Shown in pieces: positions 34,225-46,114 of a stretch of 64,000 bases of DNA. The notes beneath the pieces were generated by a model. The model had not been told where the DNA came from. It ran no database searches and was given only the letters and a program-made list of their open reading frames with translations. Made by a program: the position numbers and the translations under genes. Numbering within the stretch: position 1 is the stretch's first letter; every line of letters starts with the position of its first letter. The stretch lies in NCBI RefSeq assembly GCF_010015585.1, contig NW_022985070.1, positions 682,001 through 746,000 of the forward strand. The letters are read 5' to 3'. Source of the DNA: Eremomyces bilateralis CBS 781.70. Lineage: Eukaryota > Ascomycota > Dothideomycetes > Eremomycetales > Eremomycetaceae.

Positions 34225-37200
34225 TTACTCCGCGTTCTCCTCCATATCCTCATCACTATCCTTCCCAGAGTTGAAATCTTCCTCATCCTCCTCATCCTCC
34301 TCATCCTCATCATCCAAGTCGTCGCCTTTCAAGCCATAGTCATCTTCGAAGAATTTGAGCGGTTGAACCTCCGGAGCGAACCCCTCGGCTTCGAATCGGG
34401 TCTTGAGAGACTGCAATCACGGTTAGCGGACGGTCGGCGTCCCATCCGAAGTCATCGGAATTACCTCAGCATTGATGCTCGCACAAGTCACCACCAGATT
34501 CGCCGATTTCGGATTAAACAGCGGCGCCAACCACGCGCCCATAACCCGCTGCACATCCTCCTTCCCCACCGTTCTCACCTTCCCGAGCATTTTTTGGCTC
34601 CACTCCTTCCCAACCCCTCGAATGACCTCGTTCACAAATGCCAGCATCGCCGCCGATCCCATCGTCGGCTGCTCGTCCGCCATGCCGAGAACAATGGTGC
34701 TGACGCAGGCCTCCAAGGCATGCTGTTCCAGCGGCGTCTTCCCGGACACAAAGTCATCCACGACCTTCTTCCCCGCCGCGTACGCATTGAACGCATCCGG
34801 CGATCGGTAGATGCTGAATTCCATCAGGCCGTTCTCGACGGATCGGGAGAAATTGGCACCGTAGACGAGCCCCGTGCCGCGGAGGTTGGCCCAGATGGGT
34901 CCTTCTGTGGTGTCGAGGTACGCCATGGCCACCATGAGAGCGGGGAGGTCGGGGTGGGCATAGGAGTCGGGTCCGGGGCCAGTGAGCATAGCGAAGGAGG
35001 AATCGATCGGGGGCATGGGGACGATGAAGGCCTTGCCTCCAGGGGTCTTGCCAGCGTCGGAAAGCCGTTCTTGTTTCCGGTCGATGGCGTTCAGTGGCTT
35101 GCTGGTGTCGAGGCCAGCGGTCAATGTCTCCCAAGACGAGACGGGGCCCTTCAGCTTGTGGACATCTGCAATCACGGCAACTCTCATGTTGCAGAATTGC
35201 GTAATGGCTGAGTTGAATTGCTTCATGCGGCTCACCACGGCGTCGGGATCCGTATTCAACAGATGCTTGATCCGCTTGAGGTAGAGCCCTTTGGCAAGAG
35301 TGCTTCGTGCACGTGGAAGGGATTGGGCATTGAAATGGATCATAATGTCGGCATCCTTTAACATACCCCAGCCGCTTCGCTTTTCGTCCGGAATGTCGGC
35401 GAGAATCTTCGCGATGTTGGTTTTGAGGCGCTACATCTTGTCAGTGGGTTAGACTTCATAGCTTTCTCAGAACATACCTCAACATCTAGAATGGAATCAA
35501 ACAAAAGTGTCTTCAACCATTCGATGGCGACAACATATTTCTCCGGCTCGACCACTAGCTCAATCCTCAACATGTCACCATTCCCAAACCCGCTACCTGC
35601 ATGGTACGATGCCGTATCCTCTTCCAACATCGTGATGACTTGTTCAAACTCGACCCTCTTTCCATCTTTCATCACTGGCGTAGTGAAGAGATTCGCGAGG
35701 TACAATGACACCAGGGGCTTCAAATCCGCTGACAGGTCGGTGGTGCCCATTTGCACGACGATTTGCACGAAATTGCTAGGGATATGCTCGAAATGAATGA
35801 ACAGCGGGTTTTCCTTGTCGGCATCGATGGTCTTCTGGATCTCATTGTCCAGCGTCCCCAGCTTCTTGGCCAAACCCGACCTGGCCATCGTGGTGGGGAT
35901 GAATTTGATCGATTCCGTTCCTGGGATTTTGAAGTCATCCATGATCTCGTCGGGGATCTTTCGATCGTTTTCAGCTTTGGCTTCGTCGAGCTTTTTCGTG
36001 AGCTCCTTCAGTCCTTCCTCCCCAAGCCGCTGTTGCTGCTCCTCAACGCGAGCCTGCTCATCCTTCTTGAGTTTCTCGGAAAGTGTCGCCGAAGGGACGC
36101 CGAGAATTGAAACATGGTGCGCTTCGGCAAGATACTTGGTCAGGAAGTCTCTCCATTGTTGGTCGGACCACGAGTCCAGATCATCAAGGGTCTTCAGTGA
36201 ACTGAGTTGCAGCTTGAGGTATTCGCCTTGTCGATCCCCGAAGAGGTGATCGGAGATAACTGCGTCCGAAAATGCCGAAGGATTGGTCTCGCATTCTCGC
36301 TTGTCATGGCGCTTCAACCGTACCAAGCAATCCTTCATGTATTTCATATCAAATGGTTTCGCCGCCGTCTCTTTCAGAAGTTCGAAGAAGCGCTTCTCAA
36401 CATCGCCGAGTTTCTCCGTCTCGACGCTCGTCAGGGTGAACCAAACAACGCCTTTAGTCTGAACTTCGGATTCATAGTAAACCCCACTCGCCAATTGTTC
36501 TTTCTCCACAATGACATTCTCGAGCACCGTAGCCGGGGAACCCGCAATGTACAAGAGAAGGGCATTCATTGCAGTTAGATCGACATCGTCCAAGTAACCC
36601 GGCCCAAAGAACGCGATCACGATTTCGCCCATGCTCTCGTCCTCTTCGGGAAATTCGACCTTCACCACGGACGTTTGGCTGAGTGGCGGCGGCGCAGCTG
36701 ACTCAACCCAAGGTCGCTTGAACGGATCGCCCGGTTTTGGAACTTCGTCTACGACGCTATCCTCGAACTTCTCCAGGATGCCCAAGAGCTCGTCGTGGTT
36801 CACGTCGCCGACCAGGATGACCCGTAGGTTTTTCGGCTGATACATCTCCTTGTGAAAGTCTCGAATGCGTTGCGCAGTCAGGACTCGAAGCTGCTCCATC
36901 ATTCCGCCTGTCTCGTAGCGGAAGCCGTTTCCTTCCGGATACAGCAGGCGCTTGGCCTCGAGCGACATGAGGTTCGACTGTTTGTTCTGGACGTCTTGCA
37001 TCTCGCAGTAGACGACGCCGGCATCTTGGCCAGTGCCGTCAATATGGTGGACTTCGGTGTAGCACCCAGCGTCTGTTAACGTGGGTAGAAGCACATGCTC
37101 TAGGTAGACTGGGAGGATCAAGGCTGTGCCATCCCACCCCGCTGACTCAAGAGTATATACTGTCTGATCGGTGCCGGTCCACGCATTGGTCATGGAGTAC

Positions 37201-37481
37201 GCTCGGGTTGCGAGCTTATCTAGCAGACCTTTATACCTGTAGCTTTTTGAGCCCATGAAAATGAGATGTTCCAGCGTGTGGGGCGCGCCGGAATCATCGT
37301 GGATCTCGGTGGCTACTGCGAAGTATCCGTACACCTTTGGACCCTTCTGGTCCACCACGAACACTCGCATTCCCGTCCTTTCGGATTCATATTGAGTGAA
37401 CTTGACTGACACCGCATAATCGGATTTGAAGTCTTGGGTTTTCTTGAAGTGAGTCTTCCCTGGCCCGTTTGCTTGAGCCAT
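34225..37481 (-). CDS. M16 zinc metalloprotease, cytosolic Sdd3/YOL098C-like
   Basis: Exons 37481-35478, 35430-34465 and 34410-34225, joined in phase 0 at 47- and 54-base introns, encode 1051 aa. The inverted zinc motif H68-x-x-E71-H72 (SGAPHTLEHLIFMGS) is intact, with a distal Glu near 160 in VVYCEMQDVQN. The whole protein has the four-domain M16C layout and a charged coiled segment near residues 470-510, and its length matches the yeast YOL098C/Sdd3 protein. There is no mitochondrial leader, so a cytosolic peptidase clearing short peptides is likelier than the Cym1 presequence protease. The last 30 residues are an acidic Asp/Glu tract encoded by a simple repeat. Confidence 0.9.
34280..34322. 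repeat. Coding microsatellite (TCATCC/TCC-type)
   Basis: A run of TCCTCATCC-like units in the last exon of the M16 protease. Read on the minus strand it gives the acidic DDEDEEDEEDEED tail. Length variation between strains is likely. Confidence 0.8.
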
Positions 37482-38721
37482 TTTACAACGGAGTCGATCC
37501 AGCGGGTCAGCTGGAGGAGAATGGAGCCTGCGTATGCGAGGGCTGTATTTGATGGCAGGAGAAAGAGGATCAATTCTCCTGAGTGTGGACTTGATTCCTT
37601 GTAGCAGGCGATGAGTTGCGATGTTTCGTATTTCCTGCAGCCTAGGACACAGCTCGTCCTCGTCGTGGAGGTCGTGTGTCTAACGCGTTCCGAAGGGATT
37701 TATTATCTGTGACAGATCTACACAGACATGTAAACGGAAGACAAAAGAAGAAAACGAACTGGCAAAGAGAAGACTCGCTTCAGCCCTCGATGAATATTTA
37801 CTTTTAGTGATCTGACCCTGATGTTTGGGAACCTGCAGCGATCGCTGTCGTCAAACCACAGAACCAGCTGGATGGATCCGCCCCGCCTTGCAGCCTCAGG
37901 CCCCCCAGCCTCGCGGATCTCCAGTCATTTGGGCAATAAATCAGGGACTCAAATGGTTACTTGCACAAGCTGTAATAGTGCGGATTTATAACTATGACTT
38001 TGTAAGTTTGGTACGGAATAGAAGATCCGTCTTTAATTTGGGTGCGAAAGGGGTTTCCGTCGACCGAACGCTATGCCCAAGTAGTATCTACGCCGAATTC
38101 GTGAATACTCGGATTGTATATTTCCTGTAGGCCAGAGGGCTAGTTTAAACTGTAGAACTTACCGTAAGTATCGAGGCGGTGCGAGCATTGGGAGTACGAG
38201 TCGCCTTTAGCAATTTACTTTATTTAGGTCCCTTTATGGTAGTATTAGCCTTAGGGATGTCAATCAACCTAAGAAAGTGAGGATGCAACTGCTTTCGGAG
38301 GAGGCTGGGACTGGAGATCATACCTTGAATTTCACGCGCTCTCATTGGTCGGGAGCATCTCCAAGCTTCAACCCTTCAACCACCAACGTCCAACGCGACT
38401 CTTCCTCTCTCGCGTCTTGAATCCCATCTCAGCTTCTCTCCTTCACACCATTCCCTCGATATTCTCGTGTAGCAGAGTTCTTAGATGCATGGAGTCATCG
38501 GTCTATTTAAATATCCTGTCGTTACCCCAAACCTTTTCTTTTACCGTGATTCCTCCACCAACGTTGTTTCTATAACAACCACCATCGCGTCCTCCTCGCT
38601 CCGACCACCACTCGGCTGTCACTTCTTCGCAGGACTCCAGCATGTCTTTTCGTCCTTTATGATGCTCATCAGACATCTTCATTCTCGACGTCCGACCCTC
38701 CCAAATCTATAATTGCGCGTC
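37482..38721. other. Intergenic, divergent promoters
   Basis: 1.24 kb between the divergent protease and Ams2-like genes. The stretch 38570-38720 is pyrimidine-rich and probably the Ams2-like 5' leader. No gene seen. Confidence 0.55.
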
Positions 38722-41700
38722 ATGTCTTCCCCATCCCTCCCCTCCGATGGGGCTACTCCACGATCCGATCTCACCGCCCACGGTGGAAATGACATGGACT
38801 CTGCTGGACTCGACATTCCACGGCGGTTGATGAAAGGTAATGCATGAAGTTCTGAAGGTGCTGGACCCTCTCTAATTACTTTTCGTCTTTTAGTGAAAGT
38901 TCTTTATACTTTCGACGATCAGAACAAGACCAACTGCCTCGCCCGACTGCCGAACGCCGTGAATGTCCCCGTGGTCGATCTCGATGACTCAACTCAGATT
39001 GGGGTGATTGAACTGAGGACCTGCATCCAAGCAATCATCACAGCAAGGTAAATTCCGTCAGCCCCGCAATCTTCGTAGGGTCCGCTTACCCAGCCTCTAG
39101 TCCGGAACTGATCTCCAAACTCGAACACGATTATACCGTCTATGCGTACGACTTCTCCGAATATGACACTCCTCTGGTCGGACAGGGCCTGTTATCCGCC
39201 GTCCTTACTTCTGGTTCCACTCCAAATGCTCCTCTGAGCGATTCACAACCCATGATCACGGGCCGAGTATGCAGGAATATATTGGGTATATTCTCAGGTG
39301 GTGCTTCCGAGACTCTAGAGGTGAAATTGAGGCTGGTTCCGGTACCATCATCCTCACAAACGGAGTATATGGCGAACATGGAGCGTTATCGCAGCATGAA
39401 TCGACCGATGCCGGATGGATATGAAAATGCTGCTTGGACGAATTATCCCCGCGAATACCAGGACGACGGTCGGCTGACCGGTCACTCGGGGTCGCCACCA
39501 GCCCAACCCCAGATGCAACGCGGCAGCCTTCAGAGATCGTATTCCATGGCCTCGGATTCGCTACACGATATACTAGCCCCGAGGGCCCGGGCGGCAGATT
39601 TCTCCGATGCGGGTATGACTCCTGCGTACAGCATTGAAGGTAGCCGAGTTGGGAGCCCCACTCCAAGTGTCCGGTCCGCGAATGGTCTATCCCAAGGACC
39701 GCAACAATACCCCCAACCGACCAGACCTCCCTCGAGAGCATCCGTCCGTGGTGACATGACAAATCAGCAAATGTCTGACTGGGGCGAAGGAGATATTGAG
39801 GAAGGCCCGGCAAAGAAGCGTGCACGTCTCGAACAGGTGGAATGGCGTGGTAAGACAGCTTTCGGAGCCAAGCAAGATTCTTTGCGGGTTGCGGCGAGTA
39901 CCCAGGCCTCTATTCGCGGTCATCGTCCACTTCCCGGTCATCTTATGGCTCAAGGCCATGATGGTCCAGGGCGAGCTCCAACTCCTCGACCACAAAGGTT
40001 CGCTCAACCAGATCGCCGCCCGTCTCAAGCTGGGATGAGTACACTGCGTCAGGAATCTGCCTACGACTTGGTGGATTATATGTCGCCTGATCCAACAATG
40101 CCCCCAACTGCCCCTCAAGTTGACTCAGGGCTCTACTCTGCGGAGGACGAACAATCAGGCAGTCACTATGCGTCTCCCACTTCGGATATCCCTTCATCGC
40201 CGCCCGAACTTCCTACACGCCGAGACATTATCCAGCCCGCGCTAAATAGCCCTGCACCGGCGACGCAGATTAATCCCAACGACTCCGGGTTCGGAAGTGA
40301 TACTGTCGATATACAAGATCAACGAGTCCGAAACAAGGAGCAGGGAAAGAAAAAGCAGCTAGAGGCAATCCATAAGAGAAATTCCACGACCGACTGGATA
40401 TCTCACTGCTATGGACCCCAGGAACTCCTCCCATCCAAGATGCACTTGACGGAAAATTTTGAGCGGGCCCAGAAGAATTTGACATCCTACCAAGCACGGC
40501 TTCAAAGTGCGGCGGCTGACCTACCACCACCAGCCAGTCAGTCACACAGAACACAAGCTCCAGGAGTCAATCAGTCCGATCTACCCGATGAGAGACCTAT
40601 GAATCCTCTTCCCTCCGAAAACCCGATTCCTAGCACACCTTGTCCTGCAAGCAAGGCCCCAGACCGGCCCATTCTCGCGACCAGTGCCCCCGAATCGAAC
40701 ATAAACGTGCTTCCACCTTTTATGTTAGAGACTAGCACAGTGGAAGTCCGGCGTCCAGGCAAAGGGAACACGAAACCCGCCAAAAAATCATCTAAATCGA
40801 ATTCACAACCACGATCACGCGCAAACTCCAAAGCGCCACTCGCCGCTGAGCAGAATGGAGAGGCACCTGGTTCTACGCCTGCACCGGAGGGGCCTCAAGA
40901 ACCTCCAAAACCTCGGAGTGGCTCCGGTGCTCGTCGTAAGAAGATGATCCAGGACAACCTCGAAAGTGCCATTCGATCGGGTGAGATGCCACGGTTTTGC
41001 ATCAATTGTGGTGACATCAAACCCTCCACATGGCGAAAGGCTTTTACACGCGTCGTAGACGGCGATCCTGCAGACGTGGTGCTCCGCAATGAGGCTGGTG
41101 GCATTCTGTGCACTGAAGTCCTGGAGAGGGACGAAGATGACCGTGTGACCAAATATCGGATCTATAAGAAGTCGCCGGGACCCGAAGACAAGGTCGGCGA
41201 CAACATTGAGGAGGTCACACTTTGCAACTGTGAGTATTGGTTAAATTTTAGTCAATGGGTCATGCTGACTTTGAATTCCAGCTTGTGGTATTTATTTCGT
41301 CTCCAAAGGCGCCATGCGACCCTCATTCCTCTGGGGCAAGCGACAAAAGCCCGGAGAATCAAAGATGAGCCGCCAAAGGAAGAAGAAAATCGAGTATACC
41401 GGCCTTCCTCAACCCTCATCAGACTTCTTCGCTCCGCCTCAATCGGATGCTGGCATGAGTGTCGATGGTACGGGCGAAAACGGCTCTCCTGACGATGCCT
41501 TGAACACAAATGCGGCGCCAGCCGATCAAGCGGAGCGTCAGCCTTCAACATCAAAGGATGATTCAGCAGCTGCGGCTCCGCAGGATGCTCTTCAAGCGAC
41601 TCCAGAAAACGCGAGGCCCGAGGTGCAACAGAACTCTGCGGAAATTGGGGTTGACCCGACACCTAAACCGACTCGTCGGTTGCTCTTCCCTTCGCCGCGA

Positions 41701-42777
41701 AAGGATGGGGAAATGAAGCTGCTTGGTGAAGATCCCGCGTCTTCAAAAGCGTCTCTAGCTGGATCGCCGCCTCACTCCGAGTCCGGGAATGGAAATTCTA
41801 TGGGGCCCTCGCAAACGGATGCACAAGGCGATGGAGCTCAATTCACAAATGAAGACGCATCTGAAACCCCAGCGGACCAGACCAACGAATCTACCGAGGC
41901 AGACAAGGAGAACCATCCGCCTCCAATTTCAGACTATGAGCTCGCGCACCTGTTCGACGACCTTCCCGAAATCGCCTCGCCATCCGCTCCCAAGACCCCA
42001 CGGAAAACCCCTCAATCCAACAAATCGAATTCGACATTCAGCTTCGCATCTCTTCTCAAAACCCCCACCCCTGCCACTCGACGGTCCATCCGAATCGCGG
42101 AGAAGAGCGGCGGGAAAGATCGATCGTCACGCTCGAGACGACAACGCGATGGTGATCAGGACAACGAGTTCAGCGCCACCCCTTCCCGATCCTCGAAGCG
42201 GAGGCGCAGACGTTCCCTCGTTGAAGCCGATGACAACGCGCTGGATGGCAACGATGGTCTCCCACCCACCAACCTCGGCGTGCACATGACGCCCTTTACC
42301 GCGCAACTCAACCAAATGCTGAGCGACGGACTGTTCACCAGTCCTCATCGCACGTTCGGCCTCCTCAGCTCTCCCGGACGCGTATGGGGCGCGGGCCAGA
42401 TGGACGGCGGCATGCAGCTTGACGGGGCCGATTGGACGAGCGACGGGTTCTTCGAGGACGCGGGGCTGATGCAGTTGCAGATCCCCGGCGACGCGGCGGG
42501 GCTCGGGATGGCGGGGTTCGTTGGCCAGGGAAACGGAAAGGGAATCGATCAGGCGGGTGTAATGACAGACGCCACGGTGCCGTCGAGTCCGCCGGCGCTC
42601 AACGAGTCGGCGCTGGGGTTCGAGTTCTACGTCGATCCGGACGCGGATGAGGATTGGAGCGTGCCGAGGGAGATGGGCGGGCTGGGGCTCCAGGATGCGG
42701 TGAAGCCGATGCAGGAGGTGGGTGTAGGAGGAATGCAGGGCAGCGCTGTCGACGTGATGGAGAAGACTGCGGGTTGA
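38722..42777 (+). CDS. ams2: Ams2/Spt21-type GATA zinc-finger regulator
   Basis: Four exons, 38722-38836, 38894-39047, 39101-41229 and 41282-42777, encode 1297 aa. The N-terminal Ams2/Spt21 domain spans residues 38-200: VLYTFDDQNKTNCLARLP, QIGVIELRTCIQAI, SPELISKLEHDYTVYAYDFSEY, GRVCRNILGIFSGG and ETLEVKLRLVPVP. A long disordered region follows. The GATA-type finger has CINC near residue 750 and LCNSCGIYF about 80 residues later, so its loop is unusually long; the last intron (phase 1) splits the second Cys pair. A KRRRRR signal lies near residue 1120. S. pombe Ams2 activates histone genes and helps load CENP-A; budding yeast Spt21 acts with Spt10 on histone genes. A nuclear role in histone supply is the likely function. 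Confidence 0.88.
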
Positions 42778-43240
42778 TGGGCGATATGTAGCGAATTCAG
42801 CGATGCGCTGGAACTGGTGTTCAATTGGTTTTTTTGGGTGTATCAATCACGGACGGGGGACTGTGGTTCTCGACGTCAACGGCGATTCACCATTCATGTA
42901 CTGATGCCGATCACGACCATCACCATTCATAGGAGCGAGCGAATTGAAGTTGCGGGATTGCATGAGCATCACTTCATCATCCATGTACCTACATGCTGGG
43001 AAGAAATCAACGCAATAAGGCTAGAAGAAATGGGACGAACAATCAGCCCGGACGCCGAACAATGAAGAAAACATGGACTTCCTCTCCTTCCTAACAATCC
43101 CAACGCCGTTACGCACGAACGACATGACTTCCTTCCCGTGACGCGCCTTTGCTCGTTTGTCGAGCGAAGTGGAATGCAAGCCGTAACACATCAGAGCTCA
43201 TCTACACTCCATCGAACACGTTCTCGACACCCCAGAGTAC
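42778..43240. other. Intergenic between convergent genes
   Basis: The 3' flanks of the Ams2-like gene and cdc14. Nothing else seen. Confidence 0.5.
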
Positions 43241-45439
43241 TCACTTCCTCCCCCCGACAGCGATGCTCCCCATGCTCCCCACCCGCCCACTCACCTTCCT
43301 CACCCCATCCGCACTCTTCCTCGCACTCTGCGGCGCCCGATTGTCCATCTTCGCGTAACCCCCGCTCACCTTCCGCGCCTTCGTCTCTTGCCCGATCGGC
43401 CGGTTCTCGATCCCCACCTCCCCATCCCCCATGCCCAGCTCCTCCAGCAACGCCGCCGCGTTCCCCCCAATGCCGCTCGAATGACTCACCGCCCGCCGCG
43501 CGGCCGCCGCTGCCGATTTGCGCGTTGAGGATGTCGGTGACCGGCTCGCGTGGCGGCGCGCTAGCATGCGGAGTTGGATTTCTTCCTCGGTCTCCCCGGA
43601 AGGGGCGTCGCGGTAGGAGGACATCATGACGACGTCGACGTCGACGTCGTCGGCGCCCTCGGTGTCGGAGACGGCAGGGAGGGCGTGGGGATCATCTTCG
43701 TGGATGTAGTCGACGGTGTGGGGAGAGCTGAGGCGGCTGGAGAGGTTGCGGAGGGGAGAGGAGACGCCGGGACCGTAGCGTTTGGAGGTCTTGCGGGGTT
43801 GGCCGGGGGTGGGGGCAGGGAGGTTCTCAGTAGAGACGCCGCAGGTGGTGGGGTTTGTTGGAGGGACGGTGGTGGTATGCGTGGATCGTTCGATGGTGGA
43901 GGTGGAAGTGGATGTATGGAAGGATCCGGAAGAAACGCGGGAGTCGGGTCGCTCTCCGTTGGAGGTGATCTCGCCAAGGGCTTCTCGTTTGTTGTGAGGG
44001 GGAGTATAGCTCTGACTGGTGCTGACTAGACGTCGTGGGGAGGATTTTGAAGGTGTAGCAGGAGCGGAAAGGGTAGAAATGGCAGCAAGCTTCGGTTTCA
44101 AGACCGTATCTTCGAACCACCATTCGCGGAATGTGCCTTGGTTGAGGTGAAGCCAATGTTGTTGAGGACCGACCACCATACCCGGTCGCATAAACCGCAT
44201 GAATGCAATGATCTCGTTGGCTGTGAAGCCATGTCGATAGATGAGATAGGCTCCAATGAGGCAGCCGGTCCGTCCCAATCCAGCTTTACAGTGAACTGCA
44301 ATTCCGCGTTTCCGCACCGTGATGACCTCATGCGCCAAGTTGATGAATTGACGAACCATCTTAAGTCCCGGGCATGTCCCATCATCGAAGATCATATCGA
44401 GGTGTTGGATGCCAAGCTTGGTGAAGTATGTTGGGCAATAAAGCTCCGAGTTCAAGCGGACGACGAGGCCAATGTTCCGCTCGCTGAAATGCATGAGCAC
44501 GTTCTTGAATGGAAGCGGTATATCTCTCGCTGCAGCCACGCCCGACCTTGTTGATGGGATCTTGGCCCACCGAGGGTCCGACTGGGCGACCGGTGCCACT
44601 GGTGTGCATTGAGGAGATGCAAAGGCAAGAAAATCGGGTGTAACCCAATTGAAATCCCCCATATCGACTCTCTCAAATCGTTCATATCTGTTTATCATCA
44701 ACGGCTTTCCCTTAATGTCGATGCGATCTGCTTACTCTTCCAAGTTAAATTCCCGTAGGCCCACCAAATTTTCCTCTTTTGCTTTCCACACACCATAAAC
44801 AATGTCTTGAACATTCAAAACATAGTCCGCCTGGCTGTATCCAGCATCCCGGAACGGCATGCATGGTGGATCCATTTGTGATATCGGTGCAAGCGCGAGA
44901 TGTGGTGGCCATGACTGGATCATCACCATATAACATGCCAGAATGCACGCAGCATTGGCTCGACCTTAGAAATATCAGCATTAGGTTCCAATGTCTGAGA
45001 TGTTAACTCACTTCTTGAGTCGTCGTTACTCCAGAAAACCACTGGGCGATCAACATTGGCAGGATCTGCCAGAACTTCATGAAGTAAAACTGCGAAGCGA
45101 TAGAGATGACCGACGTGCAATGGACCAAAATCGGCGTGGAATGCATTGTACAGGAGGGTGTTGTCAATGGTGAAGTATGCCGGGACTTTTGGCCTGGTTG
45201 TTGATGCTGCTGTCGGACCATTTTGCGCTCTTGACGATCGCTTCGTCGGTGACTTCGAAGGTTTGGTCGGATATGGGAAGGGAGTATGTTCCGATGGTGG
45301 GTGGGTGTATGAAGCTAGGTAGACTCGATCTAAGAGCGCTGTTAGAATATCACTTTGACTTGTTTGCGACCTGGCGATGATGTTTACCTTGGATATACTC
45401 GATGACCTGTCCGTAACTGACGGACGTGTTTGAAGGCAT
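43241..45439 (-). CDS. cdc14: Cdc14 dual-specificity protein phosphatase
   Basis: Four exons, 45439-45388, 45329-45012, 44964-44736 and 44687-43241, encode 681 aa; introns are 46-58 bases and each junction keeps the frame. The Cdc14 N-terminal domain (from DRVYLASY near residue 18 to about 175) precedes the phosphatase domain. That domain carries the P-loop HCKAGLGRTG, followed by the RPGMVVGPQQHWLH helix specific to Cdc14. The long Ser/Pro-rich C-terminal tail (from about residue 400) is disordered. The enzyme reverses Cdk phosphorylation on Ser-Pro sites at mitotic exit and in cytokinesis, shuttling between nucleolus, spindle and septum. It is divergent from the Yap-binding protein gene. 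Confidence 0.94.
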
Positions 45440-46114
45440 GACTGTGGAATAAGGGCTATCAATGGACAGTAGTCAGCTCCGTCACTCTTTCAGTAGTTGC
45501 AATTGACTACCACTCACTGTTTTCGTCCTCTAGATAAGAATGGTGGTGATGACGACGGGTAAACGCATAGACCGAGGAGAGATGAGAGATGGAGCTGTTC
45601 CGAATATGTCACTGGCGCAGGAATTCCGACTCTTGCGAAGGTCACCTCCAAGCGAAACCGAAAGATACAAACAATAATGTTGAGAATTGGAGAGGATGAG
45701 AGTAAAAGGTGGAGAGGAAGCGCATAAGTACAATTCTCGGCATGTTTTTAGTTTCAGCAACACACACAAGATGTTGGGGGTAAATGGTAGGGGGAGTGCC
45801 GTTGCCGGGTAACGGGATTACGGGATAGCATATCACGTGTACGGTCACGTGGTTGTTTCATTCCCCTGAAGATCACGTGCTTATATTTGCGCCACATGTA
45901 ATCTCTCCAGCCACTCCACCCCTCCACCGTCCACTACCTCCTGTTTGATGTCCATACATTCATTCCATCGTCATCGAAAGTCGAAATCGCCTTCAAAGTT
46001 CTTTGGTAGGTAAGTATCCAGTATCAACCATCAGACTGCCAACGTATTTCCTGGGATTAATTTGAGAACGCCCTCGTTTCAGCTCTTCTCACTCGCTCTA
46101 TCTTTCCCATCGAC
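45440..46114. promoter_or_regulatory. Shared promoter of cdc14 and the Yap-binding gene, with three CACGTG boxes
   Basis: CACGTG occurs at 45834-45839, 45846-45851 and 45874-45879, each as TCACGTG. CACGTG binds bHLH proteins such as Cbf1. A 73-base intron fits in the 5' leader of the plus-strand gene at 46010-46082 (GTAAGT donor, TTTCAG acceptor). Confidence 0.65.

Noticed and set aside
34363-35211. 282-codon plus-strand ORF antisense to the M16 protease
   Set aside because: It overlaps conserved protease coding sequence, has a His/Arg-rich shadow composition and shows no motif.
43574-44029. Gly/Val-rich plus-strand ORF antisense to cdc14
   Set aside because: It arises from the GC-rich Ser/Pro tail of Cdc14 read backwards.
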